Shown here piece after piece: positions 37,237 through 46,900 of a DNA stretch of 64,000 nucleotides (position 1 is its first letter; every line of letters starts with the position of its first letter). Source of the stretch: Capnocytophaga stomatis. Its GTDB lineage: Bacteria > Bacteroidota > Bacteroidia > Flavobacteriales > Flavobacteriaceae. Below the pieces are notes generated by a model. That model was not told the origin of the DNA. It made no database searches and worked only from the letters and a program-made list of their open reading frames with translations. A program made the translations under genes and the position numbers. The stretch lies in the NCBI RefSeq assembly GCF_002302635.1, contig NZ_CP022387.1:868001-932000 (forward strand), written 5' to 3'.

Positions 37237-38112
37237 ATGATTCGAGAGTCTGAATTGATTTTAAATCCTGATGGAAGTATTTATCATCTGAATTTAAAGC
37301 CCGAACAAGTAGCCACAACCATCATTTTGGTTGGCGACCAGAATAGAGTAGCACGCATTAGTGCTCATTTTGATACGATTGAACATCAAGTACAAAAAAG
37401 AGAATTCTGCACACATACAGGAACTTACAAAGGAAAACGCCTAATGGTAATTTCTACGGGAATTGGCCCTGATAATATTGACATCGTTATCAACGAATTG
37501 GATGCACTTTTCAATATTGATTTGGAAACACGGCAGCCTAAAAAAGAGCTTACTTCGTTGAATTTCATCCGTTTTGGAACTTCAGGTTCGCTACAAGCTG
37601 ATATTCCCGTCGATAGCTTTGTGCTTTCATCCCACGGATTGGGAATGGATAATATGCTACACTCATACCTTGACATTCATCAAGTTACAGAAAAAGACAT
37701 TGAAGACGCTTTCATAAAACACACCAATTGGAATGAAAACAAAGGACGTCCATACATCGTGGCTTGTGGCGAAACATTGAAGAAAAAGCTACTCACTTCT
37801 GAAGTTTTTGAAGGTATCACGGGAACGGCTCCCGGTTTCTATGGTCCTCAGGGGCGTGTACTCCGATTGGCTGTGCAAGATTCTGAATTGAATGACAAAC
37901 TACACAATTTCAAATATAATAACTTCAGAATGACGAATTTGGAAATGGAAACTTCCGCAATTTACGGATTATCGAAATTGTTAGGGCATCAGGCTGTTTC
38001 GCTAAATGTAATCATCGCTAATCGAGCCAATGGGACTTTCACTAAAGACACCAAACAAGCAGTTGAAAAATTAATTGTTTTCGGGTTGAACCAAATAGCT
38101 AAAAACGTATAA
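37237..38112 (+). CDS. Nucleoside phosphorylase (uridine phosphorylase-like)
   Basis: A 291-residue member of the purine nucleoside/uridine phosphorylase family, cleaving nucleosides with phosphate in salvage. Motifs are TIILVGDQNRVARIS (phosphate side), MVISTGIGPDNIDIVINEL, RFGTSGSLQADIPV, and NLEMETSAIYGLSKLLGHQAV (ribose and base side). Base specificity cannot be assigned with certainty. It is 2 bp from the following small gene and heads a unit continuing through apbE. Confidence 0.88.
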   Translation: MIRESELILNPDGSIYHLNLKPEQVATTIILVGDQNRVARISAHFDTIEHQVQKREFCTHTGTYKGKRLMVISTGIGPDNIDIVINELDALFNIDLETRQPKKELTSLNFIRFGTSGSLQADIPVDSFVLSSHGLGMDNMLHSYLDIHQVTEKDIEDAFIKHTNWNENKGRPYIVACGETLKKKLLTSEVFEGITGTAPGFYGPQGRVLRLAVQDSELNDKLHNFKYNNFRMTNLEMETSAIYGLSKLLGHQAVSLNVIIANRANGTFTKDTKQAVEKLIVFGLNQIAKNV

Positions 38113-38114
38113 AA

Positions 38115-38486
38115 ATGTCGGCTATTGCATTGACTGGACAAGAGTTACACAACTTGGCAATGAACATTGTGGGAACGGCTTTACGTGATGAGCTACATTG
38201 GGAATTTCTTCTGGTAAACAGCCAATTAAAGAAAGACCCGCAGTTTGTTTGTGTAGATAAAAAAAATCAGAAACATTTCATAATCGTTCGGGCTGTTCCT
38301 TACGGAGAAGACCCTGATGCGTATGACCCCGCACTGATGCAAATCGTCAAAAAACACGCTGAAACTCACAACGCGAAAGCATATTTTGCCGGCGTGGGAC
38401 TCACAAACATTGAAAATGAGGAATTTCCTATTTACAAAAACAAACCTTATCAAGTGAATTTCAAAGGACTTTTGGAAATTTTTTAA
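38115..38486 (+). CDS. Small protein preceding apbE (often labelled NqrF)
   Basis: A 123-residue cytoplasmic protein with the pattern QELHNLAMNIVG, WEFLLVNSQLKKDPQFVCV, and AKAYFAGVGLTNIENEEFPI, ending in YQVNFKGLLEIF. In flavobacterial databases this family commonly carries the name Na+-translocating NADH-quinone reductase subunit F. It lacks the 2Fe-2S, FAD and NADH domains of real NqrF, so the name appears to be a misannotation arising from its link to apbE. I infer a role tied to ApbE-dependent flavinylation, but have no direct evidence. Confidence 0.75.
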   Translation: MSAIALTGQELHNLAMNIVGTALRDELHWEFLLVNSQLKKDPQFVCVDKKNQKHFIIVRAVPYGEDPDAYDPALMQIVKKHAETHNAKAYFAGVGLTNIENEEFPIYKNKPYQVNFKGLLEIF

Positions 38487-38509
38487 TTGAGAAACATTTA
38501 TTTTTTTGA

Positions 38510-39508
38510 ATGAAAAAAATACTTTTTTTTGCAATTCTGGCAGCGTTGTTTTCCTGTTCTTCCAAAAAAGATAAAACACTCATAATCAAAGGAAAAGCAC
38601 AAGGGAGTACATACGGAATTAAATACATTTCAAACAGCGACGAAAACCTAAAACCCGCCATTGATTCCATTTTGGAAGTTATTGATTTGTCAATGTCCAC
38701 CTATCGTCCTGAATCGATTATTTCAAAGATTAATCAGGGTGAGAAAGTGAAAATAGACACACATTTTGAAAAAGTTTTCCTCGCTTCTCAAAAAATATGG
38801 CAAGAAAGCGAAGGTTTATTCGACCCTACGATAGGAATCTTAGTAAACGCTTGGGGATTTGGGAAAAACAAAACTCAAAAGAATCTTTCTCAAAAGGAAA
38901 TCGATAGTTTGAAAAACTTTGTAGGCTTTCACAAAGTGCGACTGACTGAAGAAAAATACATTGAGAAAGAAAACCCTGCTATCTTCTTTGATTTCAATGC
39001 CATTGCCCAAGGATATACCGTAGATGTAATCGCCGATTTTCTAAAAGCCAAAAACATTCACAATTTTATCGTGGAAGTTGGCGGAGAACTATTCCTCAGT
39101 GGCAAAAATACCATCGAAAATAAAAAATGGACTATCGGCATTGAAGACCCTACCCTCCCTTCAGAAAAAAGAGACCTGATTACTACCGTGAAATTCGAAA
39201 ATCAAGGATTGGCAACCTCAGGAAACTATCGGAAAATATGGACTGACAGCCTGACGGGCGAAAAATTCGTGCATTCCATCAACCCTAAAACCGGACAGGC
39301 AAAACAAAGCAATTTATTAAGTGCCACAGTAATAACAAGCTCGGCTATGTATGCAGACGGCTACGCCACAATGTTTATGATACTGGGTTTGGAAGAAACA
39401 AAGTCCTTTTTGGAAAATCACCCGGAACTAAACGTGTTATTGGTTTATAACGAAAACAATGAGGTCAAAACATTTATGACAAAAGGATTTCAAGAATTAA
39501 ACGACTAA
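38510..39508 (+). CDS. apbE: FAD:protein FMN transferase
   Basis: A 332-residue ApbE. It covalently attaches FMN from FAD to Thr or Ser residues of target flavoproteins such as NqrB/NqrC and RnfG. The N-terminus is a lipoprotein signal (LAALFSCSSKK, Cys16), placing it on the periplasmic side. Conserved blocks include GLFDPTIGILVNAWGFG, FDFNAIAQGYTVDVIADF, VEVGGELFLSG and HSINPKTGQ. It starts 23 bp after the small 'NqrF'-labelled gene. Its substrates are not encoded in this window. Confidence 0.94.
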   Translation: MKKILFFAILAALFSCSSKKDKTLIIKGKAQGSTYGIKYISNSDENLKPAIDSILEVIDLSMSTYRPESIISKINQGEKVKIDTHFEKVFLASQKIWQESEGLFDPTIGILVNAWGFGKNKTQKNLSQKEIDSLKNFVGFHKVRLTEEKYIEKENPAIFFDFNAIAQGYTVDVIADFLKAKNIHNFIVEVGGELFLSGKNTIENKKWTIGIEDPTLPSEKRDLITTVKFENQGLATSGNYRKIWTDSLTGEKFVHSINPKTGQAKQSNLLSATVITSSAMYADGYATMFMILGLEETKSFLENHPELNVLLVYNENNEVKTFMTKGFQELND

Positions 39509-39538
39509 ATCTCAGCCCAAAAATATCCACAATCAAAA

Positions 39539-40231
39539 ATGAAAATCGGTATCATAGGAGCGATGGAGCTCGAAATAAATACATTAAAGAAAGAATTAAA
39601 CGATATTAAGACAACCACAATCGGTTCGTTTGCATTTCACGAGGGGAAAATGCACGGCGTTTCCGTTGTAGTGCTTCTTTCGGGAATAGGAAAGGTAAGT
39701 GCTTCCGTGGGAACAACTTTACTCATTGAACACTTCCAACCGGATATGATTATCAATACAGGAACTGCGGGCGGATTAGGAACATCTTCCGTTCACGATA
39801 TTATTTTAGCGAGCGAGGTTCGCCATCACGACGTTGACGTCACCGCATTCGGATATGAAATCGGGCAACAAGCACAGATGCCGGCTGCATATCTTCCTGA
39901 CGATAAATGGTTTCAGTTAGCCAAATCCGTAGCCGAGAAACACAGTAATCAATTGCATTGCGGACTGGTAGTAAGCGGAGATTCCTTCATTTCCGACCCC
40001 AAACGCCTAAAACAAATTGAGAATACCTTCCCCAAAGCCAAAGCAGTTGAAATGGAAGCCGCAGCCATCGCACAGACTTGCTATTTGCTAAAAACTCCGT
40101 TTATTATGCTCCGAGCCATTTCCGATAAAGCCGGCGAAGGAGATGCTTCTTCCTACGAAAAGTTCGTTGTCGAAGCCGGAAAACTTTCTGCCGAAATAAA
40201 CATTGATATTATCAAAAACATAGGAAATTAA
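39539..40231 (+). CDS. mtnN: 5'-methylthioadenosine/S-adenosylhomocysteine nucleosidase
   Basis: A 230-residue nucleosidase that hydrolyses MTA and SAH to adenine and the thio-sugar, recycling methionine and methyl-group by-products. Motifs are IGIIGAMELEINTLKKEL, VVLLSGIGKVSASVGTTLL, NTGTAGGLG, SGDSFIS and AVEMEAAAIAQTCYL followed by LRAISDKAGEGD. Length is typical. A terminator follows at 40297. Confidence 0.95.
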   Translation: MKIGIIGAMELEINTLKKELNDIKTTTIGSFAFHEGKMHGVSVVVLLSGIGKVSASVGTTLLIEHFQPDMIINTGTAGGLGTSSVHDIILASEVRHHDVDVTAFGYEIGQQAQMPAAYLPDDKWFQLAKSVAEKHSNQLHCGLVVSGDSFISDPKRLKQIENTFPKAKAVEMEAAAIAQTCYLLKTPFIMLRAISDKAGEGDASSYEKFVVEAGKLSAEINIDIIKNIGN

Positions 40232-40296
40232 TGCCTCAAACTCATACGATTGAACAAATCCGCTGTTGAGAAACAATGCTTATAAGTAATATATAC

Positions 40297-40330
40297 AAAA
40301 ACCTACTTCTTTTCTCGGGAAGTAGGTTTT
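40297..40330 (+). terminator. Terminator after mtnN
   Basis: AAAACCTACTTC pairs with GAAGTAGGTTTT (40319-40330), followed by T-rich sequence. Confidence 0.88.
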
Positions 40331-40516
40331 GTTTTATTCTTTCCCATTTTGGGAAAAGGTGATTTTAGTTCAGTTTACCTTATTTCTCTTTGAAAAAATC
40401 TTCTCTTGTAAATGTAAAAGGCAAAATATTTTCAGATGATGCAAATACATTATATTTCAAACAAAAAAAACTATTTTTCATATTGATTTATAAAAAAATA
40501 AAATCTTTTTCATCTA

Positions 40517-40629
40517 CGTCATTCCGAGTGATTTGTGAAACGAAGTGAAACAAATTGTATCGAGGAGTAATAGTTCTCGATACACATTTTATCTACGTTA
40601 CACTTCGATAAAATGCACTCGAACTGACG
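40517..40629. repeat. 113-nt cloverleaf-like palindromic element
   Basis: An outer stem, CGTCATTCCGAGTG (40517-40530) and CACTCGAACTGACG (40616-40629), pairs at 12 of 14 positions. Three hairpins fill the interior almost without spacers: ATTTGT/ACAAAT (40531-40555), TGTATCGAG/CTCGATACA (40556-40584) and ATTTTATC/GATAAAAT (40586-40614). The loop of the first contains CGAAGTG (40541-40547), complementary to CACTTCG (40601-40607) in the third. It is not a tRNA. The form suggests a mobile repeat or structured RNA; I see no second copy in this window. The 185 bp before it hold no gene. Confidence 0.65.
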
Positions 40630-40779
40630 AAGGACATACATATTCAAATCCAAACAAAAAAGAAAAAGCCTTAATAAGTGATGTGAAATGATTAAATGAG
40701 AACCATACACCTAAAACTCACTTATTAAAGCCTTTAAAAAATAATATAAAATCAAATTTTCAATCAAAAATAGGCTCTT

Positions 40780-41544
40780 TTATTGTTCTTCGGGCTTATT
40801 TTTATCCTTTTTTGAGTTCGTTTTGGCAGCATTACGCCGAGCTATGATTGTATCTGCAAAGTATTTACGTCCGTTATTGATAACCCCGAGTGCTTTTGTG
40901 AAGAAATCATCATTACGAATACGAGCCAAAATAAAAGTATAGTCCGCTAAATCTTTATAAATATTGGTAAGCTCTTTTCTGAGCTCTTTCACATTGTAAG
41001 ATGGTTTTTGTATTGCTTTGGAAGAGCGAATAGAAAATACTTCATTAAATTTTCTATTAGCTTCAGCCAGATTTGCAACAAATTTACCCAAAGATAATTC
41101 CTTAACAGCTTCCTTATATTCTTCATTTTGCAATCTCTCGGTGAGATTTGACAAACGATAAGTAGCTTGTTCATACCCGTCATTTTCTACGTTCTTATAT
41201 TCTGAAAGAAGTAAACTAACGGTTGCAAAAGCGTCTTTTTCTTTTTGGTTATTTGAATACTTATAGGCGTTTGTAGCCGAACGAAGTGATTTAAGCAAAT
41301 TATCTCTTTCTTTATCGGCTTTTTTAATTTTATCAGACTCTTCGCTACCTCTAACTTGGTCAAGTGCTTCATCAAAGGTCGGTTTTTTGGACTTGATAAG
41401 CTCAAAAAGTCGTTTGAAATCCGTATCTGTTTCCAAATCCAACCCCGAAGTTTCAAAATCTTCAAAAAAACGCACCAATAATTGGGCAAATTCCGTATTC
41501 TTTAAGCCGGAAAGATGAATGCTTGTCAATTTATAATTTTTCAT
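40780..41544 (-). CDS. DUF6261 family helical protein, copy 2
   Basis: A 254-residue helical protein without signal or membrane segment, paralogous to the one at 18857-19585. Shared points are the opening strand followed by NTEFAQLLVRFF, the ADKERDNLLKSL motif near residue 78, an ENDGYEQATYRL block and a basic tail (ARRNAAKTNSKKDKNK). The two are strongly diverged in sequence, so they are old paralogues or separate acquisitions. Function is unknown. A 41-bp-period array with a CTCAAGTTGAG core begins about 175 bp upstream of the start. Confidence 0.78.
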   Translation of the reverse strand: MKNYKLTSIHLSGLKNTEFAQLLVRFFEDFETSGLDLETDTDFKRLFELIKSKKPTFDEALDQVRGSEESDKIKKADKERDNLLKSLRSATNAYKYSNNQKEKDAFATVSLLLSEYKNVENDGYEQATYRLSNLTERLQNEEYKEAVKELSLGKFVANLAEANRKFNEVFSIRSSKAIQKPSYNVKELRKELTNIYKDLADYTFILARIRNDDFFTKALGVINNGRKYFADTIIARRNAAKTNSKKDKNKPEEQ

Positions 41545-41719
41545 AATGATATATTTTTTTAAAATTAAGTATTTTTGAGTTTAATTATTGTCATTTTGTA
41601 TTGAGAAATGGTCAATAACTTTTATGAGACTATATTTTCAAACTGATTTCTGGTATTTTTACTCTTTTTGATATGAATTTTGATAAGAAATTAGCTAAAA
41701 AATATTTAAAACAGCTCGT

Positions 41720-41965
41720 CTCAAGTTGAGAAAACGCAAACTGAATTCATTTTATGATTTCTCAAGTTGAGAAATAGCAAATTGGTTTCAGTTGATGAAA
41801 TCTCAGATTGAGAAAAGCTCTTTTAATGTTATTTTGCATTTTCTCAGGTTGAGATTTCGTAAATCAAATTCATTTTATCATTTCTCAAGTTAAGAAAATG
41901 ATTTTACACTTTATTTCTGCTATTTTTATGTTGAGAAATCGTTTTTTGAAGTTCTGTAAGTTATT
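41720..41965. repeat. 41-bp-period tandem array with palindromic core
   Basis: Six units begin at 41720, 41761, 41802, 41843, 41884 and 41925, each exactly 41 bp after the last. Each opens with CTCAAGTTGAGAAA or a variant; the last is degenerate. With the T-rich end of the preceding unit the core forms ATTTCTCAAGTTGAGAAAT, a perfect palindrome around one central base. The remainder of each unit is AT-rich and poorly conserved. The array is upstream of DUF6261 copy 2. No cas gene is nearby. Confidence 0.85.
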
Positions 41966-42065
41966 TTCTGTGTCGTGAAGATGTTTTTTAAAGTTGTATT
42001 GCATATTTTTAGAATAAATCTTTGCCAAATGAGTTTTGGCAAAGATTTATTTATTTGTAAACAGA

Positions 42066-43691
42066 CTATCCTAAGAACGGATAACGATAATCCGTAGGAG
42101 AAACGAAGGTTTCTTTAATCAATCGAGGTGAAACCCAACGCAATAAGTTCTGAGCAGAACCTGCTTTGTCATTTGTCCCCGATGCACGAGCTCCACCGAA
42201 AGGCTGTTGCCCTACCACAGCTCCGGTTGGCTTGTCATTAATGTAAAAGTTTCCGGCTGCATCTTCCAACGCCTTTATTGCTTGGCTAAGAGCGTATCTG
42301 TCTTGTGAGAAAACAGCTCCCGTAAGTGCGTACTCCGAAGTTTCATCTACCAATTTGAGTGTTTCTTCCCATTTATTGTCATCATAAACATAAACTGTCA
42401 CCACCGGACCGAAAAGCTCCGTTTCCATAGTTGCGTATTTCGGATTTGTAGTTACAATAACCGTAGGCTCAATGAAATATCCTTCCGATTTATCATAACC
42501 GCCCCCAACGAAAACCTCAGCATCGGCGTCTTTTTTTGCTTGGTCGATATATTTTGCCAATTTATCGAAAGAACTTTCGTGAATCACCGCAGTAATGAAG
42601 TTTTCCATATTCTCCGGAGAACCCATCTTGAAAGAAAGCACGTCTTCTTTAACAAAGTTTAAAATTTCATCAGCTTTCGATTTGGGAAGATACACGCGTG
42701 ATGCTGCCGAACATTTTTGACCTTGAAACTCGAATGCCCCGCGTGTGATTGCCGTCGCCACTTGTTTAGAAATCGCCGACGGATGTGCAACGATGAAATC
42801 TTTCCCTCCGGTTTCGCCTACAATTTTCGGGTAGGTCTTATAATTGTGAATGTTATTGCCTATTTTTTTCCAGATGTCTTGGAACACACCTGTTGATCCC
42901 GTGAAATGAATTCCGGCGAAGTCAGCACTGGCAAGTAATGTTTCGGTAATCATTGCAGCGTCGCCATTGATGAAGTTGATTACCCCGTCAGGAAGTCCGG
43001 CTTCTTTGAAAATTTGCATAATTACGTTTGCTGAAAATACTTGGGCGTTACTTGGCTTCCAGATTACTACGTTCCCCATTAGGGCGGCACTTGCCGGAAG
43101 GTTACCCGAAATCGCAGTAAAGTTAAAAGGCGTAACCGCATACACGAATCCCTCTAACGGACGATATTCTACCCGATTCCAAACCCCGTCTGTAGATATC
43201 GGTTGGTCGTTGTAGATATTCGCCATAAATTCCACATTAAAACGAAGGAAGTCGATAAGTTCACAAGCCGAGTCAATCTCCGCCTGATGAATGGTTTTTG
43301 ATTGTGCAATCATAGTGGCGGCATTGATTTTCGCCCGATAAGGTCCCGCGATGAGTTCGGCTGCTTTCAAAAAGATGGAAGCACGCTCTTGCCAAGGAAG
43401 GGCTGCCCATTTTTTGCGAGCCTCCAAAGCGGTTGCGATTGCCTTCTCCACGTGTTGTTTCTCCGCAAGATGATATGTACCTACCACGTGCTTATGATTG
43501 TGCGGGGCAGTCATATTTTTGGTTTTGCCAGTTCTGATTTGTTCCGCTCCAATATACAGAGGAACATCTATAGTACTGTTCCATAACTCTTTATACGCTT
43601 TGAGAACAGCCTCACGCTCGGGCGTTCCTTTCGCATACGATTTTACCGGCTCGTTTACAGCTTTCGGCACTTTAAAAAATCCTTTTCCCAT
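42066..43691 (-). CDS. pruA: L-glutamate gamma-semialdehyde dehydrogenase
   Basis: A 541-residue aldehyde dehydrogenase of the P5C dehydrogenase group, which oxidises the proline catabolite glutamate semialdehyde to glutamate with NAD+. Motifs are GFVYAVTPFNFTAISGNLPASAAL (NAD site, residues about 170-193), FTGSTGVFQDIWK, KIVGETGGKDFIV and the nucleophile region FEFQGQKCSAASRVYLP. It is monofunctional; the proline dehydrogenase is not in this window. A -7-like site with one extra base (TAGCTTTTG) lies about 35 bp upstream. Confidence 0.95.
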   Translation of the reverse strand: MGKGFFKVPKAVNEPVKSYAKGTPEREAVLKAYKELWNSTIDVPLYIGAEQIRTGKTKNMTAPHNHKHVVGTYHLAEKQHVEKAIATALEARKKWAALPWQERASIFLKAAELIAGPYRAKINAATMIAQSKTIHQAEIDSACELIDFLRFNVEFMANIYNDQPISTDGVWNRVEYRPLEGFVYAVTPFNFTAISGNLPASAALMGNVVIWKPSNAQVFSANVIMQIFKEAGLPDGVINFINGDAAMITETLLASADFAGIHFTGSTGVFQDIWKKIGNNIHNYKTYPKIVGETGGKDFIVAHPSAISKQVATAITRGAFEFQGQKCSAASRVYLPKSKADEILNFVKEDVLSFKMGSPENMENFITAVIHESSFDKLAKYIDQAKKDADAEVFVGGGYDKSEGYFIEPTVIVTTNPKYATMETELFGPVVTVYVYDDNKWEETLKLVDETSEYALTGAVFSQDRYALSQAIKALEDAAGNFYINDKPTGAVVGQQPFGGARASGTNDKAGSAQNLLRWVSPRLIKETFVSPTDYRYPFLG

Positions 43692-43959
43692 TGTAATTAA
43701 TTATTTAAGTTTGATGATACAACGCAAAAGCTATAAACATTTTCTTTTACGTTACTATTTGTTTCGGCTAAGTTAAGAAAAAAACACGAACTGCAAAAAA
43801 AAGAAACCATTCTTTTTAAATTTGTTGGTTTTTAGCCCTTTCAAAAGCGAGCTTAATCCGAAGAAAATTCAATGTAGAAATTTCAACATTTTTTTTCCTT
43901 CTTCATCTTTTTTCAAATAAAAAACCGATTTCACTTTGGTTCATTCCCAAAATAAATAG

Positions 43960-43967
43960 TAATTTTG
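43960..43967 (+). promoter_or_regulatory. -7 promoter element (TAATTTTG) for mfd
   Basis: TAATTTTG lies only 13 bp before the GTG start at 43981, with a TTG about 20 bp upstream. The transcript would have a leader of only a few bases. Confidence 0.55.
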
Positions 43968-43980
43968 CAGAAAAATTTTT

Positions 43981-46900
43981 GTGAAAACGAATCCCATTCT
44001 TCAAAAAATTTCTGAGAATACATCATACATTCAATTATTTTCAAAAATAGAAAAAGGCGAACGCTGTTTAACTATTAATCATTTAGCAGGAGCTTCGTTA
44101 TCCTTTATCATTGCCAATCTTTATCAAAACACAAACCGAAATTTATTCGTGATGCTTTCCGATAAAGAAGAAGCCGCTTATTTTTTGAACGATTTGGAAA
44201 GTTTGTTAGGCGATGAAAACGTGATTTTCTTCCCTGACAGTTACCGACGCCCGTATCAAATTGAGGACACGGATAATGCCAATGTGTTGCTTCGTGCCGA
44301 AGTGTTGAACAGATTAGGCTCACAGCAAACGCCCTTGATTGTAGTGAGTTATCCCGAAGCTCTTTTTGAGAAAGTAATTACACGCAAACAACTCGAAAAG
44401 AATACGTTAAAAATCAAAAAAGGAGATGCTCTGCCGTTGGATTTTCTCAACGAAATGCTTTTCACATACAATTTTAACCGAACCGATTTCGTTACCGAAC
44501 CCGGAGAATTTTCCGTACGTGGCGGTATTGTGGACGTGTTTTCATTCTCCAATAACGAGCCTTACCGTATTGAATTATTCGGAAATGAAGTTGAAAGCCT
44601 CCGAACCTTTGACGTGGAAACTCAGCTTTCTACACGGCAGCTTTCTCAAATTACTATCATTCCGAATGTGGAAAATAAAGAGAGTGAGGAAGTCCGACAG
44701 TCATTTCTTGAATATATCTCAAAAGAAACGCTTTTCATTGGCAAAGATATTGACGCTTTTCAGGCAAAAATCGACCGTTTATTTCAAAAAGCAGTCGATA
44801 TTTACGATAAAATGTCAAAAGAAGTCAAACATCTTGCTCCGGAAATGCTCTTCTGCCAAAGTTCAACCCTTACCGAGCAGATAAAAACCTTCCAGAGTTT
44901 ATTTTCAGGGGCAAATTCGTTGTTTCCGTCCGAAACAATTCCGTTTAGAACCAGTCCGCAACCCGCTTTTAACAAACAGTTTGAACTTCTCATCGCTTAT
45001 TTGAACGAAAAACACGCCGAAGGTTTCACTAACTATATTATTTGTTCCACTGAGCAACAAGCCAAACGCTTTGACGATATTTTCAAGGAAATGGAGCAAA
45101 AAGTGCATTATCAAACCGCCATTTTGTCGCTCCACAGCGGATTTGTAGATTCGGACAACAAAATCAACGTCTTCACCGACCATCAGATTTTTGAACGATA
45201 TCATAAATTCCACTTAAAAAACGGATATGCCAAAAAGCAAGCCATTACACTCAAAGAACTCACTCAACTAACTGTTGGCGACTATGTTACGCACATCGAC
45301 CACGGCATCGGGAAGTTCGCAGGCTTGCAAAAAATTGAAGTTGAAGGCAAAATGCAAGAAGCCATCAAGCTCATCTATGGCGACCGCGATGTGCTTTTCG
45401 TAAGCATTCATTCTCTGCATAAAATCACCAAGTACAACGGCAAAGACGGCAAACCTCCGAAGATTTACAAATTGGGTTCGGGAGCGTGGAAAGCCCTGAA
45501 ACAGAAGACCAAAGCCAAAGTAAAAGAAATCGCCTTTAACCTCATTCAGCTTTACGCCAAGCGGAAGGAAGCCAGCGGTTTTGCCTTTGCTCACGACAGT
45601 TATATGCAAAACGAATTGGAAGCTTCGTTTCTGTACGAGGACACGCCCGACCAAAGCAAGGCCACCGCCGAAGTAAAAGCCGATATGGAAAGCCAAAAAC
45701 CGATGGACAGGCTTGTTTGTGGCGATGTTGGCTTCGGGAAGACGGAAGTTGCCATTCGGGCTGCCTTCAAAGCGGTCGATAACGGCAAGCAAGTGGCAGT
45801 GCTTGTGCCAACTACCATTCTGGCATTTCAACATTATCAGACGTTTGGTAACCGAATGAAAGATTTTCCTGTACGGATTGATTATCTGAATCGTTTTCGT
45901 ACAGCCAAAGAAAAAAAACAAATTTTGGAAGATTTGGCAAAAGGTTCGATTGATGTCATCATCGGTACGCATCAAATCGTAAATGAAAGCGTGAAATACA
46001 AGGACTTAGGGCTTTTAATCGTTGATGAAGAGCAGAAATTCGGCGTGGGCGTAAAAGACAAACTCAAAACGCTAAAAGAAAACCTTGACGTACTGACACT
46101 TACGGCAACGCCCATTCCGCGTACGCTTCAATTCAGCTTGATGGCGGCTCGCGACCTTTCGGTTATTAACACGCCTCCGCCAAATCGCTATCCTATTGAT
46201 AGTCAAGTGATTCATTTTAATGAGGAAATCATTCGCGATGCGGTTTTATATGAAATTCAGCGGGGCGGACAGGTTTTTTTCATCAATAATCGGGTGGAAA
46301 ATATCCGCGAAGTAGCTGGAATGTTGCAAAGGCTGGTTCCCGATGCCAAAATCGCTGTCGGACACGGGCAAATGGACGGCAAAAAACTCGAAGAAACAAT
46401 GCTTGCCTTTATGGACGGGGCGTACGATGTGTTGGTTGCCACAACCATTATTGAAAGCGGGTTGGACGTGCCGAATGCCAATACCATTTTCATTAACAAC
46501 GCTCATAATTTCGGGCTTTCTGACCTGCACCAAATGCGTGGGCGTGTGGGACGGAGCAACAAAAAAGCGTTTTGTTATTTCATCACGCCTCCGCTTGTGG
46601 CAATGTCCGATGATGCTCGAAAACGTATACAAGCCGTTGCTCAATTCACCGATTTGGGAAGTGGCTTTAACATCGCTATGAAAGATTTGGAAATACGAGG
46701 AGCGGGCGACCTACTCGGTGGCGAACAAAGCGGATTTATCAACGAAATCGGGTTTGAAACCTATCAGAAAATTCTGCAAGAAGCCATCGTGGAGCTAAAA
46801 GAAAACGAATTTTCCGACTTGTATCAAACCAAAGAAGAAGACAAATCGTACCTAAGTGATACGCATATCGACAGTGATTTTGAACTTTTGTTCCCCGACA

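Noticed and set aside
40517-40629. tRNA gene
   Set aside because: The fold is cloverleaf-like, but there is no T-loop GTTCGAATC-type sequence in the right place, no anticodon arm of correct size and no acceptor end.
40519-40710. Minus-strand open frame of 63 codons
   Set aside because: It spans the cloverleaf-like element and has no protein-like character.
41720-41965. Possible CRISPR array
   Set aside because: The period is exact, but most of each unit diverges gradually rather than splitting into identical repeats and unique spacers. No cas gene is nearby.
45268-45975. 235-codon minus-strand frame opposite mfd
   Set aside because: It is antisense to well-conserved Mfd motifs, and its product has no recognisable domain.
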